Of a DNA stretch of 64,000 nucleotides, positions 52,992 to 62,038 are shown piece by piece. The notes below the pieces were generated by a model, which was not told where the DNA came from, made no database searches, and saw only the letters and a list, made by a program, of their open reading frames with translations. Source of the DNA: Planctomycetota bacterium. GTDB lineage: Bacteria; Planctomycetota; B15-G4. The stretch's first letter is position 1, and the number at the start of each line of letters is the position of its first letter. The translations under genes were made by a program, and so were the position numbers. The stretch lies in contig BQJR01000001.1 of the NCBI GenBank assembly GCA_021604805.1, positions 1,175,102 through 1,239,101 of the forward strand. The letters run 5' to 3'.

Positions 52992-55276
52992 GGTGCCGGT
53001 TCCTGGGGGTACACGATGAGTCGATCGTGGACGAGCACGGCGACGTCGAGCAGATCGTCGCCCGTGAGTTCGGCCACGATCACTTCGCGCGGCTCGGAGC
53101 TGCTGAGGCGCGTGGCTTCGAAGAGGCGCGCTTCGAACACGGTGAACTTGAGCACGTGCGCGAGCGCGTCGTCGTGCAGCGTGGCCACGTGCAGGGTAGC
53201 GCGATTGGTCTCGGCCACGAGCAGGTCGAGCACGCCGTCGGCATTCACGTCGCCCACGGTGAGGTCTTCGAAGTAGGGCTGCTTGAGCGGCGACGCGTAC
53301 TCGCCGCGCGCCACGAACACCGGGTCGCTGCGGCCGGCGAGCACCGCCGCCACACGATCGCGTGACCAGAGCAGCAGGTCGTCGCGGCCATCGGCATCGA
53401 GGTCGCGCGCGGTCATCCCGTCGACCTGCAGCTCGCCGGTCTCCACGCGCGCGAGTTCGCGACCCTCGGCATCGAGCACGAAGAGCTGGGCCTTGCTGGC
53501 TTCGGTGAGCGCGAAGTCCACGCGGCCGTCGCCGTCGAAGTCGGCGGCCGCCACGGCGCTGACCGCAGCCGACGGGTCCGCGAGGTTCACTTGAGCCACG
53601 ACCTGCGGGCGGCCCTCGGCATCGAGGAAGAGCGCGCGACAGAAGTTGCCGGCGGGCACGAGCAGCTCGGCCAAGCCGTCACCATCGACATCGGCGAGTG
53701 AGATCGACGCGCGCGTGGCGCCGGCCAGGATGCCGAGTCCGGGCGTGTCGGTTTCGATGCGCGACCACTCGTCGTCGCGCGCGAGCAAGAGCACCGGCTT
53801 CTCCGACGGGATGAAGAGGATCAAGTCGTCGCGGCCATCGCGATCGAGATCGGCGGCGACGAGATCACTCGGGTCGGCGGGCAGGTCCAGCTCGCTGAGC
53901 TCGGGCGCGCCGTCGGAGCGCGCGTCGTAGCGACTCAGGAAGTACGAGCGCTTGCGACCTTTGCCGTCGCCGATGAGCGACCACACGGCAGCCGCCGTCT
54001 CGGCTTGCGCGCGGGTGACGGCCACACCGAGCACGTCACCCTTGGTGGGACCGAGCAGCTCGGGGAAAGCGGGGCGCCCGCGTTCATCGAGGCGCGACAC
54101 GGCCAGCGCGCCCTCCTCGGGTGCGGCGAGCACGATCTCCAAGCGACCGTCACCATCGAGGTCCACGGCGCGCGGTCGCCGCGAACCCAGCAGCGACGGG
54201 AAGGCCTCGGCAGAACGGAACTCACCGCCGACACCACCGCGGTAGAGCACCAGCCGCGCCGCCGACGGTTCGGCCACGAGCAAGTCGGGCAGGCCGTCGC
54301 GGTCGAGGTCGGCGAGCAGACCCTCGCGCCCCACCGCGCTCTTCAAGTTCTTGAAGGGCAGATGACGCGCGCCCGAGAGCTGCAGACCGACCACGCTCGG
54401 CGAGGCGGGCGCCCCCAACGCGAGATGCTGCACGCGCCCGCTGCGACGCGCCACGGCGAGGACTTCCTCGGCGCCGTCGCCATCCATGTCGGCCGTGGTG
54501 AAGCTGCGCAGCGCGGGCGCTTCGGCGGCCAGCTCGGGGCCGAAGTCGGCGCCACCTTGACCGAGTCGCCAACGCAAGGGCCACGTGGATTCCGACACCA
54601 CGTAGAGCAGGTCGAGCGCGCCGTCGCCATCGAGATCACTGAGCGCGAAGCCGTCGGCGGAGGTGCTCGCCAGCGGCAGGCTGCGCGCGGCGCGCGGCAC
54701 GCCGTCGATGTCGGTGAGGTAGATCTCGGTGGCGGCCTGTGTGAGAACGGCCAAGTCGGGACGACCATCGGCGTTGAGGTCACCGACCGCGAGCGAGCCG
54801 CGCGCGGCGCGCCCGTCTTCGAGCGCCCACGCGCTGCGGCGACTGAAGTCCGCGTCGGGGCCGGCCCAGACCGCACTGAGTTTCCCGGAGTCGCCGGTGA
54901 ACACGAGGTCGCTGCGGCCGTCGCCGTCGAGGTCGGCGAGCGCGGCGTCCCACACGCGTTCTTCCACGGCCACCGAGCTGCGACGGAAGTGTTCTTCGTC
55001 GGGCATCGCGTTGGCGAGTTCGAGCTCTTCACCGAGCGCGTCGCCGTTCAGCAGCAGCTCGATGCGCGACTTGCTGTTGTTGACGACGATCAGGTCGCCC
55101 GCGCCGTCGCCGTTGAGGTCGCCAGCGGCGAGCCCGAACAGCCCGTCGTTGAACTTCGACATGATCAGGCCGTCGAAGCCGAACTCGCGGTGGAGTTGCA
55201 GGTCGTCGTCGCCAGACTGCGCGGCCACGGACTGCGCCGCGATCGCGAAGGACAAACACACACGCATCAGGTTCAT
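52988..55276 (-). CDS. Secreted VCBS/FG-GAP repeat protein
   Basis: The 762-aa product has a signal peptide and then at least ten repeats of the type DLDGDGRxD/DLNGDGxxD, each a calcium-binding loop in a beta-propeller blade. The family occurs in integrin-like and surface-adhesion proteins; seven-bladed propellers are formed by about seven repeats, so two propellers are possible. No catalytic domain is attached. It precedes and overlaps the unknown secreted protein gene; an export or adhesion role is inferred. Confidence 0.85.
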   Translation of the reverse strand: MNLMRVCLSFAIAAQSVAAQSGDDDLQLHREFGFDGLIMSKFNDGLFGLAAGDLNGDGAGDLIVVNNSKSRIELLLNGDALGEELELANAMPDEEHFRRSSVAVEERVWDAALADLDGDGRSDLVFTGDSGKLSAVWAGPDADFSRRSAWALEDGRAARGSLAVGDLNADGRPDLAVLTQAATEIYLTDIDGVPRAARSLPLASTSADGFALSDLDGDGALDLLYVVSESTWPLRWRLGQGGADFGPELAAEAPALRSFTTADMDGDGAEEVLAVARRSGRVQHLALGAPASPSVVGLQLSGARHLPFKNLKSAVGREGLLADLDRDGLPDLLVAEPSAARLVLYRGGVGGEFRSAEAFPSLLGSRRPRAVDLDGDGRLEIVLAAPEEGALAVSRLDERGRPAFPELLGPTKGDVLGVAVTRAQAETAAAVWSLIGDGKGRKRSYFLSRYDARSDGAPELSELDLPADPSDLVAADLDRDGRDDLILFIPSEKPVLLLARDDEWSRIETDTPGLGILAGATRASISLADVDGDGLAELLVPAGNFCRALFLDAEGRPQVVAQVNLADPSAAVSAVAAADFDGDGRVDFALTEASKAQLFVLDAEGRELARVETGELQVDGMTARDLDADGRDDLLLWSRDRVAAVLAGRSDPVFVARGEYASPLKQPYFEDLTVGDVNADGVLDLLVAETNRATLHVATLHDDALAHVLKFTVFEARLFEATRLSSSEPREVIVAELTGDDLLDVAVLVHDRLIVYPQEPAP

Positions 55277-55413
55277 CTGGCGACGCTCCCACTCTCGAGT
55301 GATGTTCGAACCCGGGCGGCCCGAGGCGAACGGCCCAATCTATCCGGGCGCGCCGCAGCCTCCAAACCGCCTGCTAGAATCGCGCCGCTGTTCCCGCCGC
55401 CCCGGAGCCCGCC

Positions 55414-56361
55414 ATGCCTCGACTCGTTTCGCTCACCGCCCTCGCGCTCGCGGCGCTGCTCTTGTGCAGCACGTCGGCGCGCGCCGAAGAGTTCACGCTG
55501 AGCGACGGCGCCACCGTGCACGGCAAGGTGCTCAAGGAAACCACCGACGCCGTGTTCGTGGACGTGGGCTTCACCGTGCTCGAGATCCCGGTCACCTCGA
55601 TCCTCGAACGTCGCGTCGAGAGCAGCGGCGACAGCAGCGATCACGTGGAAGAGCGCGGGCTGTGGGCGCGCGGCCAGCTGCAATCGCTGAGCGTGTCGGA
55701 TGCCGTGGAGCGTTTCGCCGAAGGTGTGGTCGTCGTGCGCACGCCGGGCGGTCTGGGCTCGGGCTTCGTGATCCGTGAAGACGGCTACGTGATCACGAAC
55801 GCGCACGTGGTGCAGGGCGAGATCCAAGTCACGGTGATCATCCACCGCAAGACCGCCGACGGCCTCGAGAAAGACATCTACGAGAAGACGAAACTCGTGG
55901 CCGTGAACCCCTTCATCGACCTCGCGCTGCTCAAGATCGACCCCGAAGAACTCGGCGACACGCAACTCACGCGCGTGTACCTCGGCGACATCGAAGAGGT
56001 GGACGTGGGTGAGCCCGTGTTCGCCATCGGCGCACCGCTGGGCATGGACCGCTCGGTGTCCGAAGGCATCGTGTCGATCAAGAACCGCTCCAACGGCGGC
56101 AAGGTCTATGTGCAGACGACCGCCGCGATCAACCCCGGCAACTCGGGCGGCCCGCTGTTCAACGCGCGCGGCGAAGTCATCGCCGTGAACACGCTGGGTT
56201 ACCAGTTCGCGGAAGGCATGAACCTCTCGGTGCCGGTGAACTACGTGAAGCACTTCATCGACAACCGCGACGCCTTCGCCTACGACCGCGACAACCCCAA
56301 CTCGGGTTATCGCTACCTCGCGCCGCCCGCGCGTCCGAAGGAGAGCACGCCCGAGAACTGA
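55414..56361 (+). CDS. HtrA-like trypsin-family serine protease without PDZ domain
   Basis: The 315-aa product has a signal peptide (cleavage near ARAEE). A short beta-rich region with DGATVHGKVLKETTD then leads into the protease domain. The triad is H131 (ITNAHVV), D169 (FIDLALLK) and S244 (NPGNSGGPLF). The family usually carries one or two PDZ domains; none follows here. It would act in the periplasm on unfolded proteins. Its stop lies 1 nt from the stop of the convergent gene. Confidence 0.9.
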   Translation: MPRLVSLTALALAALLLCSTSARAEEFTLSDGATVHGKVLKETTDAVFVDVGFTVLEIPVTSILERRVESSGDSSDHVEERGLWARGQLQSLSVSDAVERFAEGVVVVRTPGGLGSGFVIREDGYVITNAHVVQGEIQVTVIIHRKTADGLEKDIYEKTKLVAVNPFIDLALLKIDPEELGDTQLTRVYLGDIEEVDVGEPVFAIGAPLGMDRSVSEGIVSIKNRSNGGKVYVQTTAAINPGNSGGPLFNARGEVIAVNTLGYQFAEGMNLSVPVNYVKHFIDNRDAFAYDRDNPNSGYRYLAPPARPKESTPEN

Positions 56362-56362
56362 G

Positions 56363-58480
56363 TCAGTTCAGCGGTGTGAGCCGCAGCTCGATCTCGCGCA
56401 GGTCTTCGATCGGGGTCGCCTCGGGTTGCACGTCGTCGAGCGTGGTCGGCTCGAAGCCTTCGGCGCTCACGGTCAGCGACACGGGGGTCGGGTTCAAAGC
56501 GTCGATCAGGAAGCGGCCGTCGGGTGTGCTCACGGTGCGCTTGGAGTAGCTGAAGCCGGCGTTCACCACGAGCGCATACGTGCTGACCGGCGCGCCGTCG
56601 TAGGCGTTGAGCACGCGTAGCTTCAGAGCGCGCGCGCGCTCCAGCAGCAAGTCCACAGGCGCGTCGCCGGTGTCCAGCCGATGCGTGAGGTCGATGTGTC
56701 CGGGCGCGCTGACGTGCAGCGCCCACTCGCCGGCTTCGAGTCCGCCGATCACGAAGCGGCCGTGAACGTCCACGGCCACGAGGTCGTCGCCCATGATGAT
56801 CACGGAGTTCGACGGACGCTTGGCGGCCACGCGCGCGTCGGGCAACGGCAGACCTTGCGTGTCGAGCACGCGCCCGCTGATCTCGAAGCCGCGTTCGAGC
56901 GCGAAGTTCGCCGAGCGCGTGCGTTGACTCTCGAGCTGCAGCGCGCGCTCGAGCGTGAGCAGGCTGTGCCCGTCGGGAGCGGTGACGCGCACGAGCACTT
57001 CTCCGGGCGGCAAGCTGCCGAGCCCGAACTCGCCATCGGCATCGGTGATCGCGCTGGCGAGCGTGATCTCGAGCAGCGCCTCGCTGCCTGAACCGTTCGG
57101 GTGCGAGCGCTGCGTGAGCACGAGGTCGTCGTCGGAATGCACGAAGAGACCGATGTCACTGTCGTGCTGCCAGCGCAACTGTTGCAGCAGCTCCACGCGC
57201 GCATCGGGCAAGCCGGCGCCGAGCGCGTCGAGCACGCGGCCTCGCAGGCCGGCGCCCCAGGGCAGATGGATGTCGAGCCGCGTGACCTCGCCGGCGCGCA
57301 CGGTGACTTCGCGCAGCCAGAGTTCGGGCGCGCTGTAGGGTGTGTCGCCGAGACCTCGTGTCGCTTGCAACTGCGAGGCATAGACATGGGTGACGTCGCG
57401 CACCTCGGGCTGAACGCGCAACGAATAACGACCAGGGGGCACTGAGTCCACGCGGTAATGCACCGGATCGTCGGTGGCGGTCAGCGTGTGTTCGCTCACC
57501 ACTTCACCCGGCCCGCGCAGCGGCATCATGAAGGAACTCACTGCGACCATCGGACCGCTGTGGAGCGCAGGCGAGACAGCTCGCGGACCGGCGTCAGTGA
57601 AGCGCAGGGGCAGGGACACGAGCTCGACGTCGTACGCGTAGCCGTCGGCGCCGAGCACGCGGCCCTCGATAGCGCCTGCGGCACGCAACTCCACGTTCAG
57701 GTCGCGCACGACGCGCAGATCGTCCCGCAGCGACAACGTGCGCGTGACGCGCTCGTGCAACTCAGCGCCGAACTCCAGATCGAAGAGCCCCGGTTCGAGT
57801 GCACGCGGCCCGACGTCTTCCAAGCGGAAGCGGCCGTTCGCGTCGGGCACGACACTCGCGCCCAAGGCCCCCACCACGAGCGGGTCGCGCAGCGCGAGCC
57901 CCGCAGCCGAGCGCAACGTACCTTCCAGGATCCAACCTGTGTCGGCGATGAGGTCGAGTTCGCGTTCGTAGGCGTCGTCCGGGAGCGGCAGCTCGAAGGA
58001 CCCGCGCAGCTTCACCTGTCGCGGCGACGACAGCTCGAGGCGCTCGAGCTCGAGCGGTGCGGCCTCGAACACGAAGCGGCCCGAGTCGTCGGTGGAGGTC
58101 TGCAGCCGGACCGGGCCGTCCGTCGCGCCGCCTGGGCTCGCGTCGCGACGCGGCGTGCGCAGCGTCCAGCCGACCAACGGCGCTCCATCGGCGAGGCGCG
58201 ACACGCGCCCTGCGAGTCGGGCGGTGCTTGGCTTGGGCGCGGCGTGCGGTGGCGTCGGCGCGGGCTCCAGCGGTGTGGGTTGCTCCGAGGAGGCGGGAGT
58301 GGCGCTGGTCTCCGGCAGCGTGGCTGCGATCTCGGGCGAGGTGCTGGGCGCGCGCAGACTCCCGCCGCCTGAGTTGCCGCTGATCTCGGCGTCGCCCTCG
58401 AGCAACCACCACGCCCCACCCAGCAAGAGCGCCACGAGAACAAGGCCCAGGAGCGCAGGCGTGCTGGAACGAGCGGACAT
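56363..58480 (-). CDS. Membrane-anchored protein with carboxypeptidase-regulatory-like domains
   Basis: The 705-aa product has one N-terminal membrane helix (LVLVALLLGGAWWLL) and a Pro/Thr-rich linker (residues 50-85). Several CarboxypepD_reg-type beta domains follow, with the marks GRVLDALGAGLPDARVEL, GRVLDTQGLPLPDARV and G-x-F-x-I/L after a D in the same spacing. No peptidase domain is attached, so it is probably a structural or binding protein in the periplasm. It faces an intergenic region shared with the redoxin gene. Confidence 0.8.
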   Translation of the reverse strand: MSARSSTPALLGLVLVALLLGGAWWLLEGDAEISGNSGGGSLRAPSTSPEIAATLPETSATPASSEQPTPLEPAPTPPHAAPKPSTARLAGRVSRLADGAPLVGWTLRTPRRDASPGGATDGPVRLQTSTDDSGRFVFEAAPLELERLELSSPRQVKLRGSFELPLPDDAYERELDLIADTGWILEGTLRSAAGLALRDPLVVGALGASVVPDANGRFRLEDVGPRALEPGLFDLEFGAELHERVTRTLSLRDDLRVVRDLNVELRAAGAIEGRVLGADGYAYDVELVSLPLRFTDAGPRAVSPALHSGPMVAVSSFMMPLRGPGEVVSEHTLTATDDPVHYRVDSVPPGRYSLRVQPEVRDVTHVYASQLQATRGLGDTPYSAPELWLREVTVRAGEVTRLDIHLPWGAGLRGRVLDALGAGLPDARVELLQQLRWQHDSDIGLFVHSDDDLVLTQRSHPNGSGSEALLEITLASAITDADGEFGLGSLPPGEVLVRVTAPDGHSLLTLERALQLESQRTRSANFALERGFEISGRVLDTQGLPLPDARVAAKRPSNSVIIMGDDLVAVDVHGRFVIGGLEAGEWALHVSAPGHIDLTHRLDTGDAPVDLLLERARALKLRVLNAYDGAPVSTYALVVNAGFSYSKRTVSTPDGRFLIDALNPTPVSLTVSAEGFEPTTLDDVQPEATPIEDLREIELRLTPLN

Positions 58481-58789
58481 GGCGATCCCGAGAGAGAGGT
58501 GGCGACGGGCCCCAGCTCACCCCGTCCCGAACGTGGTGTCAACCGACGCGCATCCGACGCGGCGGCAGGCGGGGCCCGTCGCCCCCGCCGCACTTACGTC
58601 TGCAGAGCGCGCGGCGCTGCGTGCGAATCTTTCGCGCGCCTCACGACATGCCGATCGCGATGCCCGCTCTGCGAGCGCCGGTGCCACTCGTGGTGGCTCG
58701 CGCGGTACGCTGGGCGCCCCACCGCGACGCCGCTCCGGCGCCTCGCACCTTGCAGCGGCCCCGCACGGCCGCCCCGATTGGAGACAACT
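58481..58789. other. 309-nt divergent intergenic region
   Basis: It lies between the carboxypeptidase-regulatory-domain gene (-) and the redoxin lipoprotein gene (+). It contains a GC-rich inverted repeat around 58559-58592 (GCGGCGG ... CCGCCGC) and the GGAG ribosome site of the + strand gene. No gene or convincing promoter box was found. Confidence 0.6.
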
Positions 58790-59455
58790 ATGCCCCTCAA
58801 ACTTTCGAGCCTGCTGCTCGCCGCCCTCTTCGCCGCCTGCGGCGTGAGCGTGGAACAGTCGAGCCCCAGCAGCGACCTGTCGGTGAGTGAAGCCGACACC
58901 CAAGCCGCCGAGACCGCCCCCGAAGCCAGCACCGATCTCGACTTCGAGCTCACCGACACCGAGGGCAAGACGCACAAGCTGAGCAGCTACCTGGCCGACG
59001 GCAAGACCGTGGTGCTCGAGTGGTTCAACCCGGGCTGCCCCGTCGTGCGCAAGTACCACGAAGGCGACTCCGCCATGAAGAGCTACGCCACGGCCGCGCT
59101 CGCCGACGACGACGTCGTGTGGCTGGCGATCAACTCCGGCGCCGACGGCAAGCAAGGTCACGGCCGCGATGTGAACCAAGACGCGCGCATCAAGTGGGCG
59201 CTCGATTACCCCGTGCTGCTCGATGAGTCGGGCGACGTGGGCCGCATGTTCGGCGCGCAGACCACTCCGCACATGTTCGTGATCACCCCGCAAGACGGCG
59301 TCGTGTACCAAGGTGGCATCGACGAGTCGGAGAACCGCGGCCCGCCGCTGCCCACCAGCCTCGTCTCGCGCGCGCTGGCCGAGCTGGAAGCCGGCGCCCC
59401 CGTGAGCGTGCCGAAGGTGAAGCCCTTCGGTTGCTCGGTGAAGTACGCGCACTGA
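58790..59455 (+). CDS. Redoxin-family lipoprotein
   Basis: The ATG at 58790 follows GGAG. The 221-aa product has a lipoprotein signal (LFAAC, Cys17). A Ser/Glu-rich linker follows, then a thioredoxin fold of the AhpC/TSA-like group: LTDTEGKTHKLSSYL, VLEWFNPGCPVVRKY (redox Cys83), AINSG, and ARIKWALDYPVLLDESG. Only one Cys is in the active-site motif, with another far downstream (FGCSVKY), so it may be a peroxiredoxin-like reductase or an inactive relative. It is probably periplasmic, lipid-anchored. Confidence 0.85.
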   Translation: MPLKLSSLLLAALFAACGVSVEQSSPSSDLSVSEADTQAAETAPEASTDLDFELTDTEGKTHKLSSYLADGKTVVLEWFNPGCPVVRKYHEGDSAMKSYATAALADDDVVWLAINSGADGKQGHGRDVNQDARIKWALDYPVLLDESGDVGRMFGAQTTPHMFVITPQDGVVYQGGIDESENRGPPLPTSLVSRALAELEAGAPVSVPKVKPFGCSVKYAH

Positions 59456-59478
59456 GTCGCCGCAGCGCCCCGCGCGGC

Positions 59479-60372
59479 TCACTGATCGCCGAGCAGTTTC
59501 TCGGCCAGTGAGTTCGCGTCGGGGTGCAGTTCGTAGCCTTCGGTCCAGGCGGCCATGGCTTCGTCGTGCTTGCCCATCTGCTGGTACATGTTGCCCAGCA
59601 GCAGCCAGGTGTCGGCGTGCTTGGGATCCGGCTGCATGTGCTTCTGCTGCTCGGCGAGCTGGGCGAAGTTGGCGATCGCCTCGTTCTGCTTCCCGAAGAT
59701 CGGCGGCCAGAAGCTGAGCGAAACCGCCTTGGTGAAGCGCGCGTCCCAGTGCTGGGGATCCTGCTCGAGCACGGCGTCGAACTGCTCGTCGGCCTTGGTC
59801 GCGAAGATCCCCGCGAGCGGACCGTTGCCGACCTCCTGGATCTTCTGGAGGTAGGCCAGGCCGAGTTCCACGCGCAGATCGGCGTCGCCCGGCGCGGCGG
59901 CGACCTGGGCCTCGAGTTCGGCCAGGACCGCGTCCATCAGACCTTGCTTGCGGATCTCCTCCCAGAGCAGCTCTCGTTCGACGTCGTCGCCGGCGAGACC
60001 ATCGAGCTGGGCGAGCAGGTCGCGGGCCACCAGCGCAGGGTCCTTCGGCTCCGCCTCAACGGACTTGCTGTCGGCCAAGCCAGACAAGCGCTCAGCCAGC
60101 ACGCTCTCCACGAGGCCGCGCAACGCGGCCTCCGGCAAGGGTTCCGGCTGAGCGATGCCGGCGAGTCGCAGGTCGAGCGCAGCCACGCGGTGCGCCTGCT
60201 CCTCGAGTCGGCTGACCACGTCGTCGAGGCGTTGCTCGAGGCGCGTGACGGCGAGCGCATCGCCGGGGCTTTCCGTGTCGCGGGCGGACGCTTCGTCGTC
60301 GAGCAAATCACCGAGCATCACGCCGCCGAACGCAGCGACCGCGCAGGCGGCGACCAGCGCCAGGTTCTTCAT
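59479..60372 (-). CDS. Periplasmic coiled-coil/TPR protein
   Basis: The 297-aa product has an N-terminal signal or anchor helix (LVAACAVAAFGGVML). A coiled coil follows (about residues 40-75, LEQRLDDVVSRLEEQ), then tetratricopeptide repeats in the C-terminal half, for example ADLRVELGLAYLQKI, ARFTKAVSLSF and ADTWLLLGNMYQQMGKHDEAM. It is probably a scaffold in the periplasm. It is on the - strand, 91 nt after purH in transcription order, and may be transcribed with it. Confidence 0.82.
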   Translation of the reverse strand: MKNLALVAACAVAAFGGVMLGDLLDDEASARDTESPGDALAVTRLEQRLDDVVSRLEEQAHRVAALDLRLAGIAQPEPLPEAALRGLVESVLAERLSGLADSKSVEAEPKDPALVARDLLAQLDGLAGDDVERELLWEEIRKQGLMDAVLAELEAQVAAAPGDADLRVELGLAYLQKIQEVGNGPLAGIFATKADEQFDAVLEQDPQHWDARFTKAVSLSFWPPIFGKQNEAIANFAQLAEQQKHMQPDPKHADTWLLLGNMYQQMGKHDEAMAAWTEGYELHPDANSLAEKLLGDQ

Positions 60373-60463
60373 GCTGAGTTCTCCGAAAGAGAGGTGGGCC
60401 CTTGGTCACCCGACGGGCGCGCCGCGTCTGCGGCACGCGCCCATCCAGCGCTCACCTTCATGT

Positions 60464-62038
60464 TCAGTGCTTGAAGTGCCGCGCGCCCGTGTGCACCAGC
60501 GCGATGCCGTGTTCGTCGGCGGCGGCGATCGATTCCTTGTCGCGGATCGAGCCGCCGGGTTGGATCACGGCGGTGACGCCGAGTCGCGCGGCTTCGTCGA
60601 TCGAATCGCGGAAGGGGAAGAAGGCGTCCGACGCGAGCACCGCGCCGCGCGTGCGCTCGCCCGCCTTGTGCCCGGCCATGAACACCGAGTCGACGCGGCT
60701 CATCTGCCCTGCGCCCACACCGACCAGCGCGCCCTTGGCCGCCAGCACGATGGCGTTGCTCTTCACGTGCTTCGACGCGCGCCAGGCGAACTCGAGATCC
60801 GCCCACTCTTGCTCCGTGGGTTGACGCGCGCTCACGACCTCGCGTTGTTCGTGATCGAAGCCGAGGTCGCGTTGCTGCACGAGCCAGCCGCCGGTCACCT
60901 TGCGCACGGCGACTTCGTTCGCGTCGCGGGCGCCGAGTTCGCCGACGGCGAGCAGGCGCACGTTCTTGCCCCACTTGGCGCCTGTCTTGAGCGTGTCGAC
61001 CGCTGCCTCCTCGAAGCTCGGCGCGATGACGATCTCGAGGAAGTGTTCGGGCTTCGCGATGGCCGCGGCGAGCTCGGCGCTCACCGGGCGGTTGAAGGCC
61101 AGGATGCCGCCGAAAGCGCTCTGCGGATCGCCGGACCAGGCGCGCGCGAAGGCTTCCGCGAGCGTGTCGGCCGTACCGCAACCGCAGGGGTTCGTGTGCT
61201 TGATGACGGCCACGCTGGGCGCGTCGAACTCTTTCACGAGCTCGAGGGCGGCGTCGGCATCCATGATGTTGTTGTAGGAGAGCGCCTTGCCTGAGAGTTG
61301 CGTGGCGGTGGTCACCGAGGCTTCGCGCGCGCCGGGTTCGCGATGGAAGCGCGCGGCCTGGTTCGGGTTCTCGCCGTAGCGCAGCTCGCTGCCGGGGCCG
61401 CAGTCGAACACGGGGTGTTCGGCGAGCGCGCCGTCGTTCACGCGCGCGCTGAACCAACGCGAGATGGTGGCGTCGTAGGCGGCGGTGGTCGTGTAGGCCT
61501 TGGCGGCCAGCTCGCGGCGCAGCGTGAGACCGAGCTGCGCGTCGCCGCTCTCGCCGTCGAGCCCTTCGAGCACGCGCCCGTAGTCACTCGGATCCGTGAC
61601 GACCCACACCGAGCGATGGTTCTTGGCCGCCGAGCGGATCATCGACGGACCGCCGATGTCGATGTTCTCAATCGCTTCGGCTTCGGTGACATCCGGCTTG
61701 GCGACGGTGGCGGCGAAGGCGTAGAGGTTCACGGCCACCACGTCGATCGGCGCGATGTCGTGCTCGGCCATGGCCGCGCGGTGTTCGCTGTTGTCGCGCA
61801 GGCCGAGCAAGCCGCCGTGCACCGACGGGTGCAGCGTCTTCACGCGACCGTTCATCATCTCGGGGAAGCCCGTGATGTCGGCCACGTCGCGCACCTCGAG
61901 CCCGGCTTCGCGCAACACGCGCGCCGTGCCGCCGGTGGAGATGAGTTCGAAGTCGCGCTCGGCGAGGCCGCGCGCAAAGGGAACCACGTCGCTCTTGTCG
62001 GTGAGCGAGATCAAAGCGCGTCGACGCACGGCTGTCAC
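60464..62038 (-). CDS. purH: Bifunctional AICAR formyltransferase / IMP cyclohydrolase
   Basis: Last two steps of de novo IMP synthesis. The 524-aa product starts with GTG at 62038 overlapping the prfB stop (GTGA). The N-terminal cyclohydrolase domain (ALISLTDKSD, STGGTARVLREAG, GRVKTLHPSVHGGLL) is followed by the formyltransferase domain with LRYGENPNQAARFH, KHTNPCGCG, SFEEAAVDTLK and QVGQ-like residues. The length and all motifs fit. The coupling to prfB is unusual for a purine gene. Confidence 0.97.
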   Translation of the reverse strand: MTAVRRRALISLTDKSDVVPFARGLAERDFELISTGGTARVLREAGLEVRDVADITGFPEMMNGRVKTLHPSVHGGLLGLRDNSEHRAAMAEHDIAPIDVVAVNLYAFAATVAKPDVTEAEAIENIDIGGPSMIRSAAKNHRSVWVVTDPSDYGRVLEGLDGESGDAQLGLTLRRELAAKAYTTTAAYDATISRWFSARVNDGALAEHPVFDCGPGSELRYGENPNQAARFHREPGAREASVTTATQLSGKALSYNNIMDADAALELVKEFDAPSVAVIKHTNPCGCGTADTLAEAFARAWSGDPQSAFGGILAFNRPVSAELAAAIAKPEHFLEIVIAPSFEEAAVDTLKTGAKWGKNVRLLAVGELGARDANEVAVRKVTGGWLVQQRDLGFDHEQREVVSARQPTEQEWADLEFAWRASKHVKSNAIVLAAKGALVGVGAGQMSRVDSVFMAGHKAGERTRGAVLASDAFFPFRDSIDEAARLGVTAVIQPGGSIRDKESIAAADEHGIALVHTGARHFKH

